The position numbers and the translations under genes are program-made. Positions 7,725-15,999 of a DNA stretch of 64,000 nucleotides are shown here, one piece after another (positions within the stretch are counted from its first letter, which is position 1; the number at the start of each line of letters is the position of its first letter). The stretch is taken from positions 1 through 64,000 of the forward strand of contig JAEYGZ010000034.1 in the NCBI GenBank assembly GCA_023409535.1, read 5' to 3'. Under the pieces are notes generated by a model. It saw only the letters and a program-made list of their open reading frames with translations, was not told the DNA's origin and made no database searches. The stretch comes from Bacillota bacterium. Its GTDB lineage: Bacteria > Bacillota > Clostridia > Lachnospirales > Lachnospiraceae.

Positions 7725-9563
7725 TCAGAGGTAATGTACGCATGGTTTACCGTTTACGTAAGGAGCGGCGGATTGCTCAAAAAGAGTGTAGTTAATTGCA
7801 GTTCCGGACTCCATCCAACCATCTCCGATGGCGAGCGCCTCTTCCTCATCGATCACCAGCTCCTCATGTTGGCCGCTATACTCAATCGTCCCAATATCGT
7901 CCGGTTTGGTGATATGCTCCCACCATTCACCGTATGCATTCCCCTGAGAGTATACTTCTTCCACGGGCTCCAGAAAATCTTCTTCTTCCAAAGAGAACCT
8001 ATATTTTATATATGTAGTCTCCGTTGATCCGCCAGAGCTGTTGCAATATAAATACCCGTCTGCGCCGATGACGTAACGACATCTATCCCAGCCTTCTACG
8101 GCTAAAACAACTTCTCCGTCAACAATGGTATATATCGCAAATACATATCCATCGTCCATATTCCAGAATTCATTCCCAATCCAGCCAATGACAAGCTCAT
8201 CAACGCCATCTTCATTTAAATCCAAAAAAGCAAACCCCTCTTTTGCCAAAATACCATCCGTATTCTCCCACGACCAATATGGCCCAACAATGGAAGAAAC
8301 CAGGTTGTTTTCTGTATAATACTTATCAGGCTGCCATTGTTCAGGATACGTTTGGTGTTCATATAAGGCTTGATAGTATAGATCTAAAATATCTTTGTAA
8401 GGATTGCCTATATCAGCTTCCTCTGGTATTCCTCCGGATATGTTATCGTTGTTTTCAAGATTGCTCCCGCTTTCATTATTGCTATACTCAAATGCGGTAT
8501 AGACAGATGCACAGCCCGTAAGCAATAAGGTCAATGCCAGCATAAGCACAATCGCCCAATTGGATTTCTTTTTATAGCTCATGATATGAATGAGTCTTCC
8601 TTTCAATTGTTGTTTTTCTTCGCACATCGTTGTCGCCATCACGCCACCGGGGAGGCGCTTTTTTGCGGCGAGTGCCAATAAAGTATTGCCATAGCTCTGC
8701 CGCTGTCCGTCGGTCATATCCCGGATTACAGCCTCGTCACAGGACAGCTCACAGGCGCGGGTTATCTCCCGGCTCACCAAGTACACAAACGGATTGAACC
8801 AATGTGCGCTGTTTATCAGCACCACAAACCACTTGTAAGCTGTGTCATGCCTATAATAATGCATTAATTCGTGCTTGAGAATATTTCGAAGTTCTGTCCC
8901 CATACCGTTTGCCGTATAGGCAAGCTGCGGCAACACGATAACGGGTTTGATAACACCAATCAGCATAGGGGTATTGACGTGACTGCTGCATATAAGGCGC
9001 ACGTTTTTGCTGTTGCCACGTATTTGCTTAAACACTGCGATATCATCTTCATGCGGAGTTGTAGAGAACCGATAGATACGGCGGGTGAAGCTTGCATACG
9101 CGAAAGAGTACCAGCAAATGCTGACAAATACGCCAGTCAGCCATAGCAGCATCGAATTATCCTTCAGCAGCCCAAACAGATCAAAACTGCCTGCCGCATC
9201 AGCAGGAGTATCATTTGTAGGTGTCAGGTCGTTCCTGTCATTGCTGCTTATGCCATTCGTATCTTCATTATCAGGCATCGCTGCAGGCTGTATCGGCGCA
9301 GCTTGTATGCTGGGAGCCGTGGAGCCGCCGTTGCTTTCAGAGATTATATTACCAGCTTCACCATTCTCCAAAGGCATGAAACCCGAAAGATTGACTCCAT
9401 ACCCAAAGGGAAGCGCCAACCGCAGAAGTACAAGGAGCCAGATGTAATAAGAAAATGCCTTTGATACCCTGTTTTTAAGCAATGGTTTCAAAACGAAGAG
9501 CACCAGTGTGAGAAGTGAGCCCGAAAGCGAAAGCATGAGAACCGTTAGAAGCATATTACTCAT
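7725..9563 (-). CDS. BlaR1-like M56 family sensor-protease, 3' end replaced by IS66
   Basis: A 612-residue membrane sensor with N-terminal transmembrane segments (about 4-25, 37-55 and 137-160), the M56 zinc protease motif HELMH at 231-235 and the second-site ELSCDEA at 272-278. A further membrane segment (336-350) ends in a lipobox-like LLTGCAS, followed by a ~250-residue extracellular domain with a DLNEDGVDE calcium-loop-like motif. In BlaR1/MecR1 relatives, signal detection outside triggers the protease and inactivates the BlaI-type repressor. It overlaps blaI by 8 bp. The last ten codons and stop come from the IS66 end, so the natural C-terminus is lost and function is uncertain. Confidence 0.88.
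   Translation of the reverse strand: MSNMLLTVLMLSLSGSLLTLVLFVLKPLLKNRVSKAFSYYIWLLVLLRLALPFGYGVNLSGFMPLENGEAGNIISESNGGSTAPSIQAAPIQPAAMPDNEDTNGISSNDRNDLTPTNDTPADAAGSFDLFGLLKDNSMLLWLTGVFVSICWYSFAYASFTRRIYRFSTTPHEDDIAVFKQIRGNSKNVRLICSSHVNTPMLIGVIKPVIVLPQLAYTANGMGTELRNILKHELMHYYRHDTAYKWFVVLINSAHWFNPFVYLVSREITRACELSCDEAVIRDMTDGQRQSYGNTLLALAAKKRLPGGVMATTMCEEKQQLKGRLIHIMSYKKKSNWAIVLMLALTLLLTGCASVYTAFEYSNNESGSNLENNDNISGGIPEEADIGNPYKDILDLYYQALYEHQTYPEQWQPDKYYTENNLVSSIVGPYWSWENTDGILAKEGFAFLDLNEDGVDELVIGWIGNEFWNMDDGYVFAIYTIVDGEVVLAVEGWDRCRYVIGADGYLYCNSSGGSTETTYIKYRFSLEEEDFLEPVEEVYSQGNAYGEWWEHITKPDDIGTIEYSGQHEELVIDEEEALAIGDGWMESGTAINYTLFEQSAAPYVNGKPCVHYL
7736..7757. repeat. IS66 right terminal inverted repeat
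   Basis: Reading inward from 7757 on the minus strand it begins GTAAACGGTAAACC. It overlaps the 3' end of the M56 gene, supplying the codons VNGKPCVHYL. Confidence 0.85.
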
Positions 9564-9933
9564 CTTGGCCCTCCCTGTTAAACATAGCCGAAAGCTCAGC
9601 GATATCCTCAGCGCTTAACTGCCCGTTCGATAAAAGAGAGGCTACCAGTTTTTTTGCGCTGCCCTCAAATAATTTACCAACATAATTCCTTGTTGACCAT
9701 TGATTGTACTCTGCTTCTGTAACAATGGCGCTATATACCCCTCGCCGCTCCAGCTTGACAATACCTTTTGTGCATAGCCGACGCAAGAGCGTCTTAATTG
9801 TTGAATCTTCCCATCCACAGCGGGCAGATAACTCGCGTCGAATATCAATGAGTGCTGCCGGCTCGTCAGCAGTCCACAGAACACGCATTATCTCCAGCTC
9901 GGCATCTTGTATTTTTCCTGCAAGAGTATCCAT
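9556..9933 (-). CDS. blaI: BlaI/MecI/CopY family transcriptional repressor
   Basis: A 125-residue protein with a winged-helix DNA-binding domain (about 1-80; 'DAELEIMRVLW', 'WEDSTIKTLLRRLCTKGIV', 'ERRGVYSAIVTEAEY') and a C-terminal dimerisation helix region rich in Leu and Ala. It is the first gene of a two-gene operon with the M56 sensor, overlapping it by 8 bp. It should repress its own operon from the palindrome at 9952-9963. No beta-lactamase or efflux target is adjacent, so the regulon cannot be read from the window. Confidence 0.92.
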   Translation of the reverse strand: MDTLAGKIQDAELEIMRVLWTADEPAALIDIRRELSARCGWEDSTIKTLLRRLCTKGIVKLERRGVYSAIVTEAEYNQWSTRNYVGKLFEGSAKKLVASLLSNGQLSAEDIAELSAMFNREGQDE

Positions 9934-9951
9934 GATGTGCCTCCATAAAGT

Positions 9952-10002
9952 TTACTAGAGTAACTCTTATAAAAGTCTACCACCGTAATCTTTCGTTGTC
10001 AA
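9952..10002 (-). promoter_or_regulatory. blaI promoter and operator
   Basis: On the minus strand TTGACA (9997-10002), 17 bp and TAGACT (9974-9979) form the promoter. A TTACT-AG-AGTAA palindrome (9952-9963) sits between the -10 and the start codon, the expected place for a BlaI-type operator; its sequence is not the textbook TACA-N-TGTA. Confidence 0.6.
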
Positions 10003-10082
10003 CCCTCAAAATCTTTTTCTGTTTTTACTTGTTTCACTAAGTGATATGAAGAACACCACTTTCGAGGTTTCCGTAAAGCAGC

Positions 10083-10116
10083 AAGCAATTCCACTGCGAC
10101 CACAGTGGAATTGCTT
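10083..10116. repeat. Perfect 14-bp inverted repeat
   Basis: AAGCAATTCCACTG (10083-10096), a 6-nt loop CGACCA and the exact complement (10103-10116). It lies in a 220-bp stretch between the anti-sigma gene and the blaI promoter. Overlapping short frames there have no ribosome binding site or recognisable family. It may be a REP- or MITE-like repetitive element. Confidence 0.6.
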
Positions 10117-10135
10117 CGAACCGAAAAATCGCTTG

Positions 10136-10152
10136 TTGGGGAGCCTCCCCAA
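10136..10152 (-). terminator. Probable terminator of the sigma/anti-sigma operon
   Basis: On the minus strand TTGGGGA-GGC-TCCCCAA is followed after 8 bp by a TTTTT run. It lies 73 bp downstream of the anti-sigma stop codon. Confidence 0.5.
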
Positions 10153-10224
10153 ACCCGGCCACCTCCGGACATTCGGCCCAAAGCTCGTAATCATCCATCT
10201 GCTGCCGTTTTATTTCTAGTGTCT

Positions 10225-10800
10225 TTAATTTACGCCTAATGCCTCCTGTGCGGCTGTTAGCCATGCAGGCTCTTTGCTATGATTATAGCTTGCATTGCTG
10301 CCGCTGAATGTACCGCTTTCATCCCAAATATACTCTGCCATTCCGATATCATCCGGAGTTCCGCCGATCAGGACAACATGACGATAGCCATTTTTATCCA
10401 CTGTTTCATATTGGTAGTACGTCGTTTCTGAGCATTGATCTGTGATATTGGTGTTGGAGCCATCCAAAACAAAGTATATCTGACCGTCCCGAACTTCTAT
10501 CGGGTCGTTCACAAAGCCTGTATCCATAGAAATATAATTATCTCCGTTGGCATCCTTGCCTTCTTCAATCTGTCCGCCGCCCAGCAACTGTATTATTTGA
10601 TTGCCGTAAGCAAAGCCGGCTGAGGCTAACGACAAGAGAAAAACAGCAGCAACAACGGCTGTGCGGTATGAAAATTTCTTTTTCAACACTGGTTCCTCCT
10701 TAATTAAATTGCATTTTACTTTCTGTACGAGTTCGGTGCCTGGTGTTTCCGAACTTCTTAGGGCTTTTTTGAGCAAAATATCTACCTTGTCATTATTCAT
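10225..10800 (-). CDS. Putative membrane anti-sigma factor
   Basis: A 191-residue protein with an N-terminal cytoplasmic part (1-45; MNNDKVDILLKKALRSSE, the style of ECF-associated anti-sigma factors), one transmembrane segment (about 46-64) and an extracytoplasmic domain of ~125 residues containing 'YYQYETVDKNGYRHVVLIGGTPDD'. It starts 6 bp after the sigma gene stop. The role is inferred from this position and topology: holding the ECF sigma factor at the membrane until an envelope signal arrives. No zinc-binding HXXXCXXC motif is present. Confidence 0.7.
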   Translation of the reverse strand: MNNDKVDILLKKALRSSETPGTELVQKVKCNLIKEEPVLKKKFSYRTAVVAAVFLLSLASAGFAYGNQIIQLLGGGQIEEGKDANGDNYISMDTGFVNDPIEVRDGQIYFVLDGSNTNITDQCSETTYYQYETVDKNGYRHVVLIGGTPDDIGMAEYIWDESGTFSGSNASYNHSKEPAWLTAAQEALGVN

Positions 10801-10806
10801 ATCAGT

Positions 10807-11337
10807 CTACACCAATCCTTTCTCGACGAGTTTTCTTGCCTTGAATAATCTGCTTTTCACCGTACCCACTGGGAGGTTTAATGTTAACGCTATATCTGAT
10901 ACACTCATTTCAATGGTGTAATACAGGAGGATCGGGATTTTAAATTTATCGGGCAAGGCTTTCACCACCTCGCGGACAATACGAATTTCTTCCTGCTCCA
11001 TAAAGGTATCTTCCATTTCAATGCCGACGGAAATAGTTTCATCCAATGGCTCAATGGGCGCCAGTCTTTTGCGGCGTGCGTATTTGCGTTTCCAACTCTT
11101 CCAGAGATATAACGAAGTGGAAAAAAGGAAACTTTGCGGATTGGTCAAAGCACCTTCTTTAGATTGATGTTCAAATGCCTTTAAAAATGTTTCTTGAAAT
11201 AAATCGTCCGCATCCTCCTTGGAGTATGTAAGACTTCGGCAAAACCGGTAGACCGAATTGCTATACTCATCCATTAAAGTTGTAAACCTATCCTGTGGGA
11301 TTATTTGATTATCATTAATTGCGCGCAATATTTCCAC
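10807..11337 (-). CDS. ECF-type RNA polymerase sigma factor
   Basis: A 176-residue group 4 sigma factor. Region 2 is at about 18-85 ('YSNSVYRFCRSLTYSKEDADDLFQETFLKAFEH') and region 4 at about 120-172 ('VVKALPDKFKIPILLYYTIEMSVSDIALTLNLPVGTVKSRLFKAR', with the helix-turn-helix). The ATG follows AAGGAGGG. It forms a two-gene operon with a membrane anti-sigma factor. Upstream, TGAACC (11393-11398) and CGAC (11376-11379) on the minus strand resemble an ECF promoter and could allow autoregulation, but the spacing is short. Confidence 0.93.
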   Translation of the reverse strand: MEILRAINDNQIIPQDRFTTLMDEYSNSVYRFCRSLTYSKEDADDLFQETFLKAFEHQSKEGALTNPQSFLFSTSLYLWKSWKRKYARRKRLAPIEPLDETISVGIEMEDTFMEQEEIRIVREVVKALPDKFKIPILLYYTIEMSVSDIALTLNLPVGTVKSRLFKARKLVEKGLV

Positions 11338-11660
11338 TTGTACCCTCCTTCCAAAATCCCGTATACCTGTAAATAGTCGCGGGATTTCAAACGGTTCATT
11401 TTTTATTAAAATTTTTCTGACGTATCTCTCTTTTAAGTATAATTATAGAACTTGCAGTCCATAACTTCGAGCCAACATGACCCGAAAAGACCGCTGCCAT
11501 ACAAAAACACCGCCCATAGTCCCACTAAGGCAGTGTCTTGTATAATGTGATAGCTTTAAATTTTATTTTGCTTTAATTCCTGTCTGTTTTATAGTTATTC
11601 CAATAAATTTGGCTCATAGAAAGAGCATATCAAATTAAGTGCGACAGCCTATACAGCTAA
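11338..11660. other. Intergenic region between ABC operon end and sigma factor
   Basis: It holds the sigma factor ribosome binding site and possible promoter on the right part of the minus strand and the terminator of the ABC transporter operon. No gene was seen in it. Confidence 0.5.
11502..11538 (-). terminator. Terminator of the two-component/ABC transporter operon
   Basis: On the minus strand GACACTGCC, a 14-nt loop and GGCGGTGT are followed by TTTTTGTATGG. It lies about 120 bp past the permease stop. Confidence 0.65.
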
Positions 11661-12431
11661 TTATTTAATTCTGCGCTGATTCTTCCGGACGCTTAGAATA
11701 AGTATAATCGCAGAAACTGCGCCAAAGAATAAATAGGATTGTATCATGGGTGCGAAGTTATAGCTGCCGCCTTGCCAGAACTCTACGAAATCACTGCTGA
11801 TATAGGACATGGGCAATACCTTTGCAATTACCCTTAAGCCGGTCGGAAGCTGGTCCACGGTGATTCCCATCATTCCGCACAGAATCATGAAGCCGAAGTA
11901 CAGAATCATGGAAACTGCATAAGTGGGTCCGAATTTTCTGAATAAGGTTGCAAGCCCATGGGCCAGTACAAATAATATTATGGACAGGGCATACAAGGAT
12001 ACGATCAGACATAGTACGGAGCCGATCCTCGGTACCTGAAGATCCAGCAGAAAGCAGTCAAAGCCTGCATAGAGCAGGAAAGCGCCGGTGGTAAAAATCA
12101 GATATGCAATCATTTTGGCGGCAAGCATTGTTCTCTCATGGAAGCCAAACAGGTTTAACCGGAGCGGAATGTCCTTCTCCAGCTCCTGGGAATAATTTGC
12201 AGCATAGCCGATGAGAAGAACTGCCATAGGTATGATCATACTCATGGTGATAAAGATGGAGGTAACAGTCTTTGAATATAGTTCCTCCGGGACGGAGGTT
12301 TTAAAAACTACCGAAAATAAAGCCGACATCATGATCGGAAAGATGACTCCGAAGAAGATAACAAAGATATTTCCTGCAATATTGCGCAGTTCATACCCGA
12401 CCAAATTCCAGCTAAGCTGTTTTTTCTTCAT
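11661..12431 (-). CDS. ABC-2 type transporter permease
   Basis: A 256-residue integral membrane protein with six hydrophobic segments (roughly 18-40, 52-75, 103-125, 130-158, 165-188 and 225-247), the layout of ABC-2 export permeases. Its ATG overlaps the ATPase gene by 20 bp, so the two are translationally coupled and should form one exporter. Position at the end of a response regulator-kinase-ATPase-permease operon suggests a drug, peptide or lipid-active compound efflux or resistance system. The substrate is not readable from sequence. Confidence 0.85.
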   Translation of the reverse strand: MKKKQLSWNLVGYELRNIAGNIFVIFFGVIFPIMMSALFSVVFKTSVPEELYSKTVTSIFITMSMIIPMAVLLIGYAANYSQELEKDIPLRLNLFGFHERTMLAAKMIAYLIFTTGAFLLYAGFDCFLLDLQVPRIGSVLCLIVSLYALSIILFVLAHGLATLFRKFGPTYAVSMILYFGFMILCGMMGITVDQLPTGLRVIAKVLPMSYISSDFVEFWQGGSYNFAPMIQSYLFFGAVSAIILILSVRKNQRRIK

Positions 12432-13311
12432 GATTTTTCCCCCCTGCTTTTACTTCCGTGAATTTGGACTTTGCATTGATGGACATAATCTCAATATCGT
12501 TGTTGCTTCGTTTGTAATTAATATCCTCCCTGATGAGAAGCTCGGTGACCTCTTTTTCTAAGGCATTGTTTTGGCAGGAGAGGGCAATCAGATGCTCGGG
12601 AGCTTTTAATTTCTGAAGATGCTTCGTTAATTCTGCATTTTTCGGACTGTTATCTATTGTGATTACGGTATTTCCGCAGTATTTGCGGAATAATTCATCC
12701 TTGTTCCCGTAATCCACCACCTGACCTTCTTCAAGAATTAATATTTTATTGACCAATTGTTCCAGCTCCTCATAATAATGGGATACGACGCACAGGGTCG
12801 TATTCTTATCCCGGTACCAGTCCACCATTTTAGACATTAGCTTCTGGCGGGTTTCAAAGTCCAGACCGGAGGTAACCTCATCAAAAAATACCAGCGGTGA
12901 ATTGTGTATCAACACCAGAATGATGGTGAAGCGCTGTTTTTGACCGCCGGACAGGGCGGAATATTTTTTATTCAGACAGTCCTCAAAATCAAAGAAGTCA
13001 ATCAGCTCCTGCAAGGTTTTGTTCTTCTTGATGCTGGTATCCAGTATGGTCTCCATAATGTGTTTTACAGCCATGGTATTCGCATAGTGGTTATGCTGCA
13101 TGTGAACTGCCATTTCTTCGGGCTTTAAATCGGTAACGATGCTTCCCTGATAATTTGTTAAGCCAAGAAGCGTTTTGACAAGCGTTGTCTTTCCTGCGCC
13201 GTTTGAGCCGATAATTCCGATCCGGTCACCGGCTTCAAGGGTAATCGGTTCATTGATTGATAAAGCCAGCTGACTGCCATATCTGACTTGTACATTATTG
13301 ATAATTACCAT
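12412..13311 (-). CDS. ABC transporter ATP-binding protein
   Basis: A 299-residue ATPase with Walker A GSNGAGKTT (35-43), the signature LSGGQ (118-122), Walker B LVFFDE (137-142) and the H-loop VSHYY (176-180). The C-terminal ~80 residues beyond the core are typical of drug-exporter ATPases. It partners the ABC-2 permease that overlaps its 3' end. A 130-bp gap separates it from the kinase gene; on it lie a GGGAGG ribosome binding site and a TTCATG/CATGAA inverted pair (13396-13424) that could be a response regulator site, so the transporter pair may have its own regulated promoter. Confidence 0.92.
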   Translation of the reverse strand: MVIINNVQVRYGSQLALSINEPITLEAGDRIGIIGSNGAGKTTLVKTLLGLTNYQGSIVTDLKPEEMAVHMQHNHYANTMAVKHIMETILDTSIKKNKTLQELIDFFDFEDCLNKKYSALSGGQKQRFTIILVLIHNSPLVFFDEVTSGLDFETRQKLMSKMVDWYRDKNTTLCVVSHYYEELEQLVNKILILEEGQVVDYGNKDELFRKYCGNTVITIDNSPKNAELTKHLQKLKAPEHLIALSCQNNALEKEVTELLIREDINYKRSNNDIEIMSINAKSKFTEVKAGGKNHEEKTA

Positions 13312-13441
13312 AATGTGCCTCCCATCCTTTTATCATTCTTCTGATTAGGATTATAACAAATGCATATGAATTCCGGATGAAGATTCCATGCACATTTCAT
13401 GTAAACAAGAGTACTGCTCATGAAGGCAAGATTTCATACCG

Positions 13442-15034
13442 TCACGGATGGTAAAGCTCAGCTGTGACACCGGAATCTATATTGTGAAGCTTTACCTGAC
13501 AATGAATAAATTTAGCGTAATACGAGGCTACATATAATCCCAAGCCATGGGACTTATTCTTAATAGAATAAGGCGTTGAGCTTTGCTCCAGCACATTGCC
13601 TCCCGTAACAAACGGTTCAAATACATGCGGCAGAAGCGCTTCATCGATCGATGCGCCGTAATTTGTAATACATAGCCTGTGCTTCTCATAAGATATCTTA
13701 ATGCGGCCGTTGTCGGGTGTATAGCAGATCGCATTGGACAATAGATTATCCAGAATGATCTTCAGCAGCTCCCGGTCAGTTTCAAGGGTTGAACCCGGGC
13801 CTTCTGTGGAAACCTCCAGTGATTTTTCTTCCAGCTGCACATGATAGGAAGTGAGGCATTCCTCCAGCAGCTCAGGAAGGAAAATGGACTCCGGCTGCAA
13901 ATTCCGGGAACAGTTATTCAGATAGAGTATTTCATCAACAATTTTCTGCATGGAAAGCAATTGTCCCTTCACCTGGGGCAGGTATGTCTTGACATCCTTA
14001 TACTTGCCCACCTCATTTATCATGCCCTGCACCAACAGCAGGGCGGCGGTAATCGGTGTCTTAAGCTGGTGGGAAGATGCACGAAGAAATACCTCCTGCC
14101 GCTTATTCTCCTCAGCCAGAGAATCGTTCTTGACCTCCAGCTCCTGATAGCTGTCCTGTATTTTCTGATAGAGCTCGTTCAAGCTTTCTCCGAGGCTGCT
14201 GATTTCATCATGGCCGGTGATTGCCAGGGGCTCCAGCCGGAGGTTCTTTGCTTCCTTCATGTATTGCGCATGATTGGCAAGCTTAATAATGGGAAGGATA
14301 ATCAGCCGTGAGAATACCTGGGAGGACAATAATACAAGTAACAATGCAACCGCTACAATCATGGGCAGGCTTTGGTAAACAACCGGTCTGATTTCTTCAA
14401 TTCTGGGAGTCATAACAGGAAGAAAGGTTATGGCAATGGAATACTCCGTCAGTCCAAGTGCAATATAGCCGGTATAATAATTTCTTCCGTCCGTTACACT
14501 GGATTCATAAACCATCAGCCGGTCGGATACAATATGAAATTGAGAGGATATTACTTGAAACAGATCTTTGTTATTATATAAGCTGTATTCAAATGTCAAC
14601 GGTAAGTCATCTGACAGCTTGTTATTCTCGAATAGCTCATCTGTGATTTCAGTGAGATTGAAGTCTGCTTCTCCGGCATTTTTGAGTTCCTCCTGATTCT
14701 TGGCATAATATCTGATTTTATCAAGCAGGTTTATCAGGCTTTGCTCCTGGATATCAATCTTAATTCGAAAAAATTTACTCACAATATATAAGGTATTGCC
14801 CGACATGGGGAGCTCGGCCGTCAGCGTTCCGGTTGGATTGCTTACCTCCAGATTCTCATAGCTTCCGGCCTCCATATAACCTTTCTGCAGTTTAACCACC
14901 GATTCATAATTCCGGTCCTGCATGTAAGCGACATAGAGGGAGGGAAGCATCAGGATAAAATATCCCACAATCAAGGATACAATGATGACAGACAGTATGG
15001 AACTGTACAGCAGGGTCTTTCTTGATAAATTCAT
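13442..15034 (-). CDS. Sensor histidine kinase
   Basis: A 530-residue membrane kinase: transmembrane helix 10-32, an extracytoplasmic domain of ~190 residues, transmembrane helix 222-245, a HAMP-like segment 246-300, a coiled coil, the dimerisation H-box with phospho-acceptor H322 in FLRASSHQLKTPITAA, and the ATPase domain with N (DNLLSNAICYT), G1 and a GLGLYVASYYAK box. The ~190-residue sensor is large, unlike the short-loop BceS type. The start lies 19 bp downstream of the response regulator stop, so the pair is co-transcribed, followed by the ABC exporter it probably controls. Confidence 0.93.
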   Translation of the reverse strand: MNLSRKTLLYSSILSVIIVSLIVGYFILMLPSLYVAYMQDRNYESVVKLQKGYMEAGSYENLEVSNPTGTLTAELPMSGNTLYIVSKFFRIKIDIQEQSLINLLDKIRYYAKNQEELKNAGEADFNLTEITDELFENNKLSDDLPLTFEYSLYNNKDLFQVISSQFHIVSDRLMVYESSVTDGRNYYTGYIALGLTEYSIAITFLPVMTPRIEEIRPVVYQSLPMIVAVALLLVLLSSQVFSRLIILPIIKLANHAQYMKEAKNLRLEPLAITGHDEISSLGESLNELYQKIQDSYQELEVKNDSLAEENKRQEVFLRASSHQLKTPITAALLLVQGMINEVGKYKDVKTYLPQVKGQLLSMQKIVDEILYLNNCSRNLQPESIFLPELLEECLTSYHVQLEEKSLEVSTEGPGSTLETDRELLKIILDNLLSNAICYTPDNGRIKISYEKHRLCITNYGASIDEALLPHVFEPFVTGGNVLEQSSTPYSIKNKSHGLGLYVASYYAKFIHCQVKLHNIDSGVTAELYHP

Positions 15035-15053
15035 AGGTTCCGCCTTTCCGACC

Positions 15054-15725
15054 TTAACTATCCTCGTTAAATTGGTAGCCTACCCCGATTACCGTCTTAA
15101 TATAATTACAGGGCAGCTTTTTTCTGAGGTTTTTTACATGGGCATCGATAATACGGTCATTTCCGATATAGTCCTCATTAAAAATCCGAAGGATCAGCTG
15201 TTCTCTGGTGAAGGCTCTCCCCGATTCCCGTTTGAGGGTCTGTAAAAGCAGGAATTCGCTTAAGGTCAGCTGCAGTGATACATTATCATAGAACGCCTGG
15301 TAGGAATCTTCGTTTAAATACAGCCCGGATGTTATTTCAGGCTTTTTCGCTTTATCCGAAGCTCTGGTTCTGCGCAAAATCGTCTCCATGCGTTTGAGCA
15401 GGATCAAGGGAGAGACCGGTTTGATCACATAATCATCCGCATATAGGTTAAAGGCTTTTACCTGGGTGGACTCGTCATTTATGGCTGTCAGCATAATGAC
15501 GGCCATATCCGGTTTGGTATTGCGGATATGCTGCAATACCTCCAGACCGCTTCGGTTCGGTACCATAATATCCAGTACGGCCAGGTCAAACGCCTGCTCT
15601 TCCAGCAAATGAACCGCTGTTTCGCCGTCTGCCGCGGTGGTAACCTCATATTGCTGCAGCTTCATATATTCCGTCAAAACCTCCTGAATGGTCGGTTCGT
15701 CCTCCAGGAATAATATTTTTATCAT
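15054..15725 (-). CDS. OmpR/PhoB-type response regulator
   Basis: A 223-residue regulator: receiver domain 1-118 with acidic pocket E8/D9, phospho-acceptor D52 (LAVLDIMVP), T80 and K102 (YVIKPVSP), and a winged-helix effector domain 130-220 ('LTLSEFLLLQTLKRESGRAFTREQL', 'VKTVIGVGYQF' type ending). The ATG at 15725 is chosen because AAAGGAGAG precedes it; the open frame extends 46 codons further upstream without a ribosome binding site. First gene of the four-gene two-component/exporter operon. Confidence 0.94.
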   Translation of the reverse strand: MIKILFLEDEPTIQEVLTEYMKLQQYEVTTAADGETAVHLLEEQAFDLAVLDIMVPNRSGLEVLQHIRNTKPDMAVIMLTAINDESTQVKAFNLYADDYVIKPVSPLILLKRMETILRRTRASDKAKKPEITSGLYLNEDSYQAFYDNVSLQLTLSEFLLLQTLKRESGRAFTREQLILRIFNEDYIGNDRIIDAHVKNLRKKLPCNYIKTVIGVGYQFNEDS

Positions 15726-15999
15726 ATGGCTCTCTCCTTTTACTGTCTTAAAGTAAATTATAACATATCTTATATAAATAGTATAATCCCTGCTGACCGG
15801 AACCGGTGTATTTCTTGCTAAGCATAGATAATACAGATTTCTGAAGCTATGCGGAATCAACAAACAGATGAGGAGGTTTTGCTGTACAGGGTCAGTATTT
15901 GTCCCCGCAGAAAATATTTTTTGTCCTTCTGTCCTTTTTTAAGAGGGATAGGCACTTTATGTCATATCTCATCATATGATATTAACGAATCATTAGGCA

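Larger units (their letters stand above)
4940..7757 (-). mobile_element. IS66-family insertion sequence, 2818 bp
   Basis: A complete element with tnpA, tnpB and tnpC in the usual order on the minus strand. The ends are 22-bp inverted repeats starting GTAA (left 4940-4961, right 7736-7757, 19 of 22 matches), the expected IS66 terminus. The flanking octamers, GAATAAGA and GTAAGGAG, differ, so there is no 8-bp target duplication. Together with a truncated gene on each side this points to a deletion or recombination event using the element. All three frames are intact. Confidence 0.93.

Noticed and set aside
9999..10264. Three overlapping short minus-strand frames
   Set aside because: They run through perfect hairpins, overlap the anti-sigma 3' end and lack ribosome binding sites; treated as non-coding or repetitive DNA.
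12211..12561. Plus-strand frame antisense to the ABC permease and ATPase
   Set aside because: It lies entirely within two recognised minus-strand genes and has no coding features of its own.
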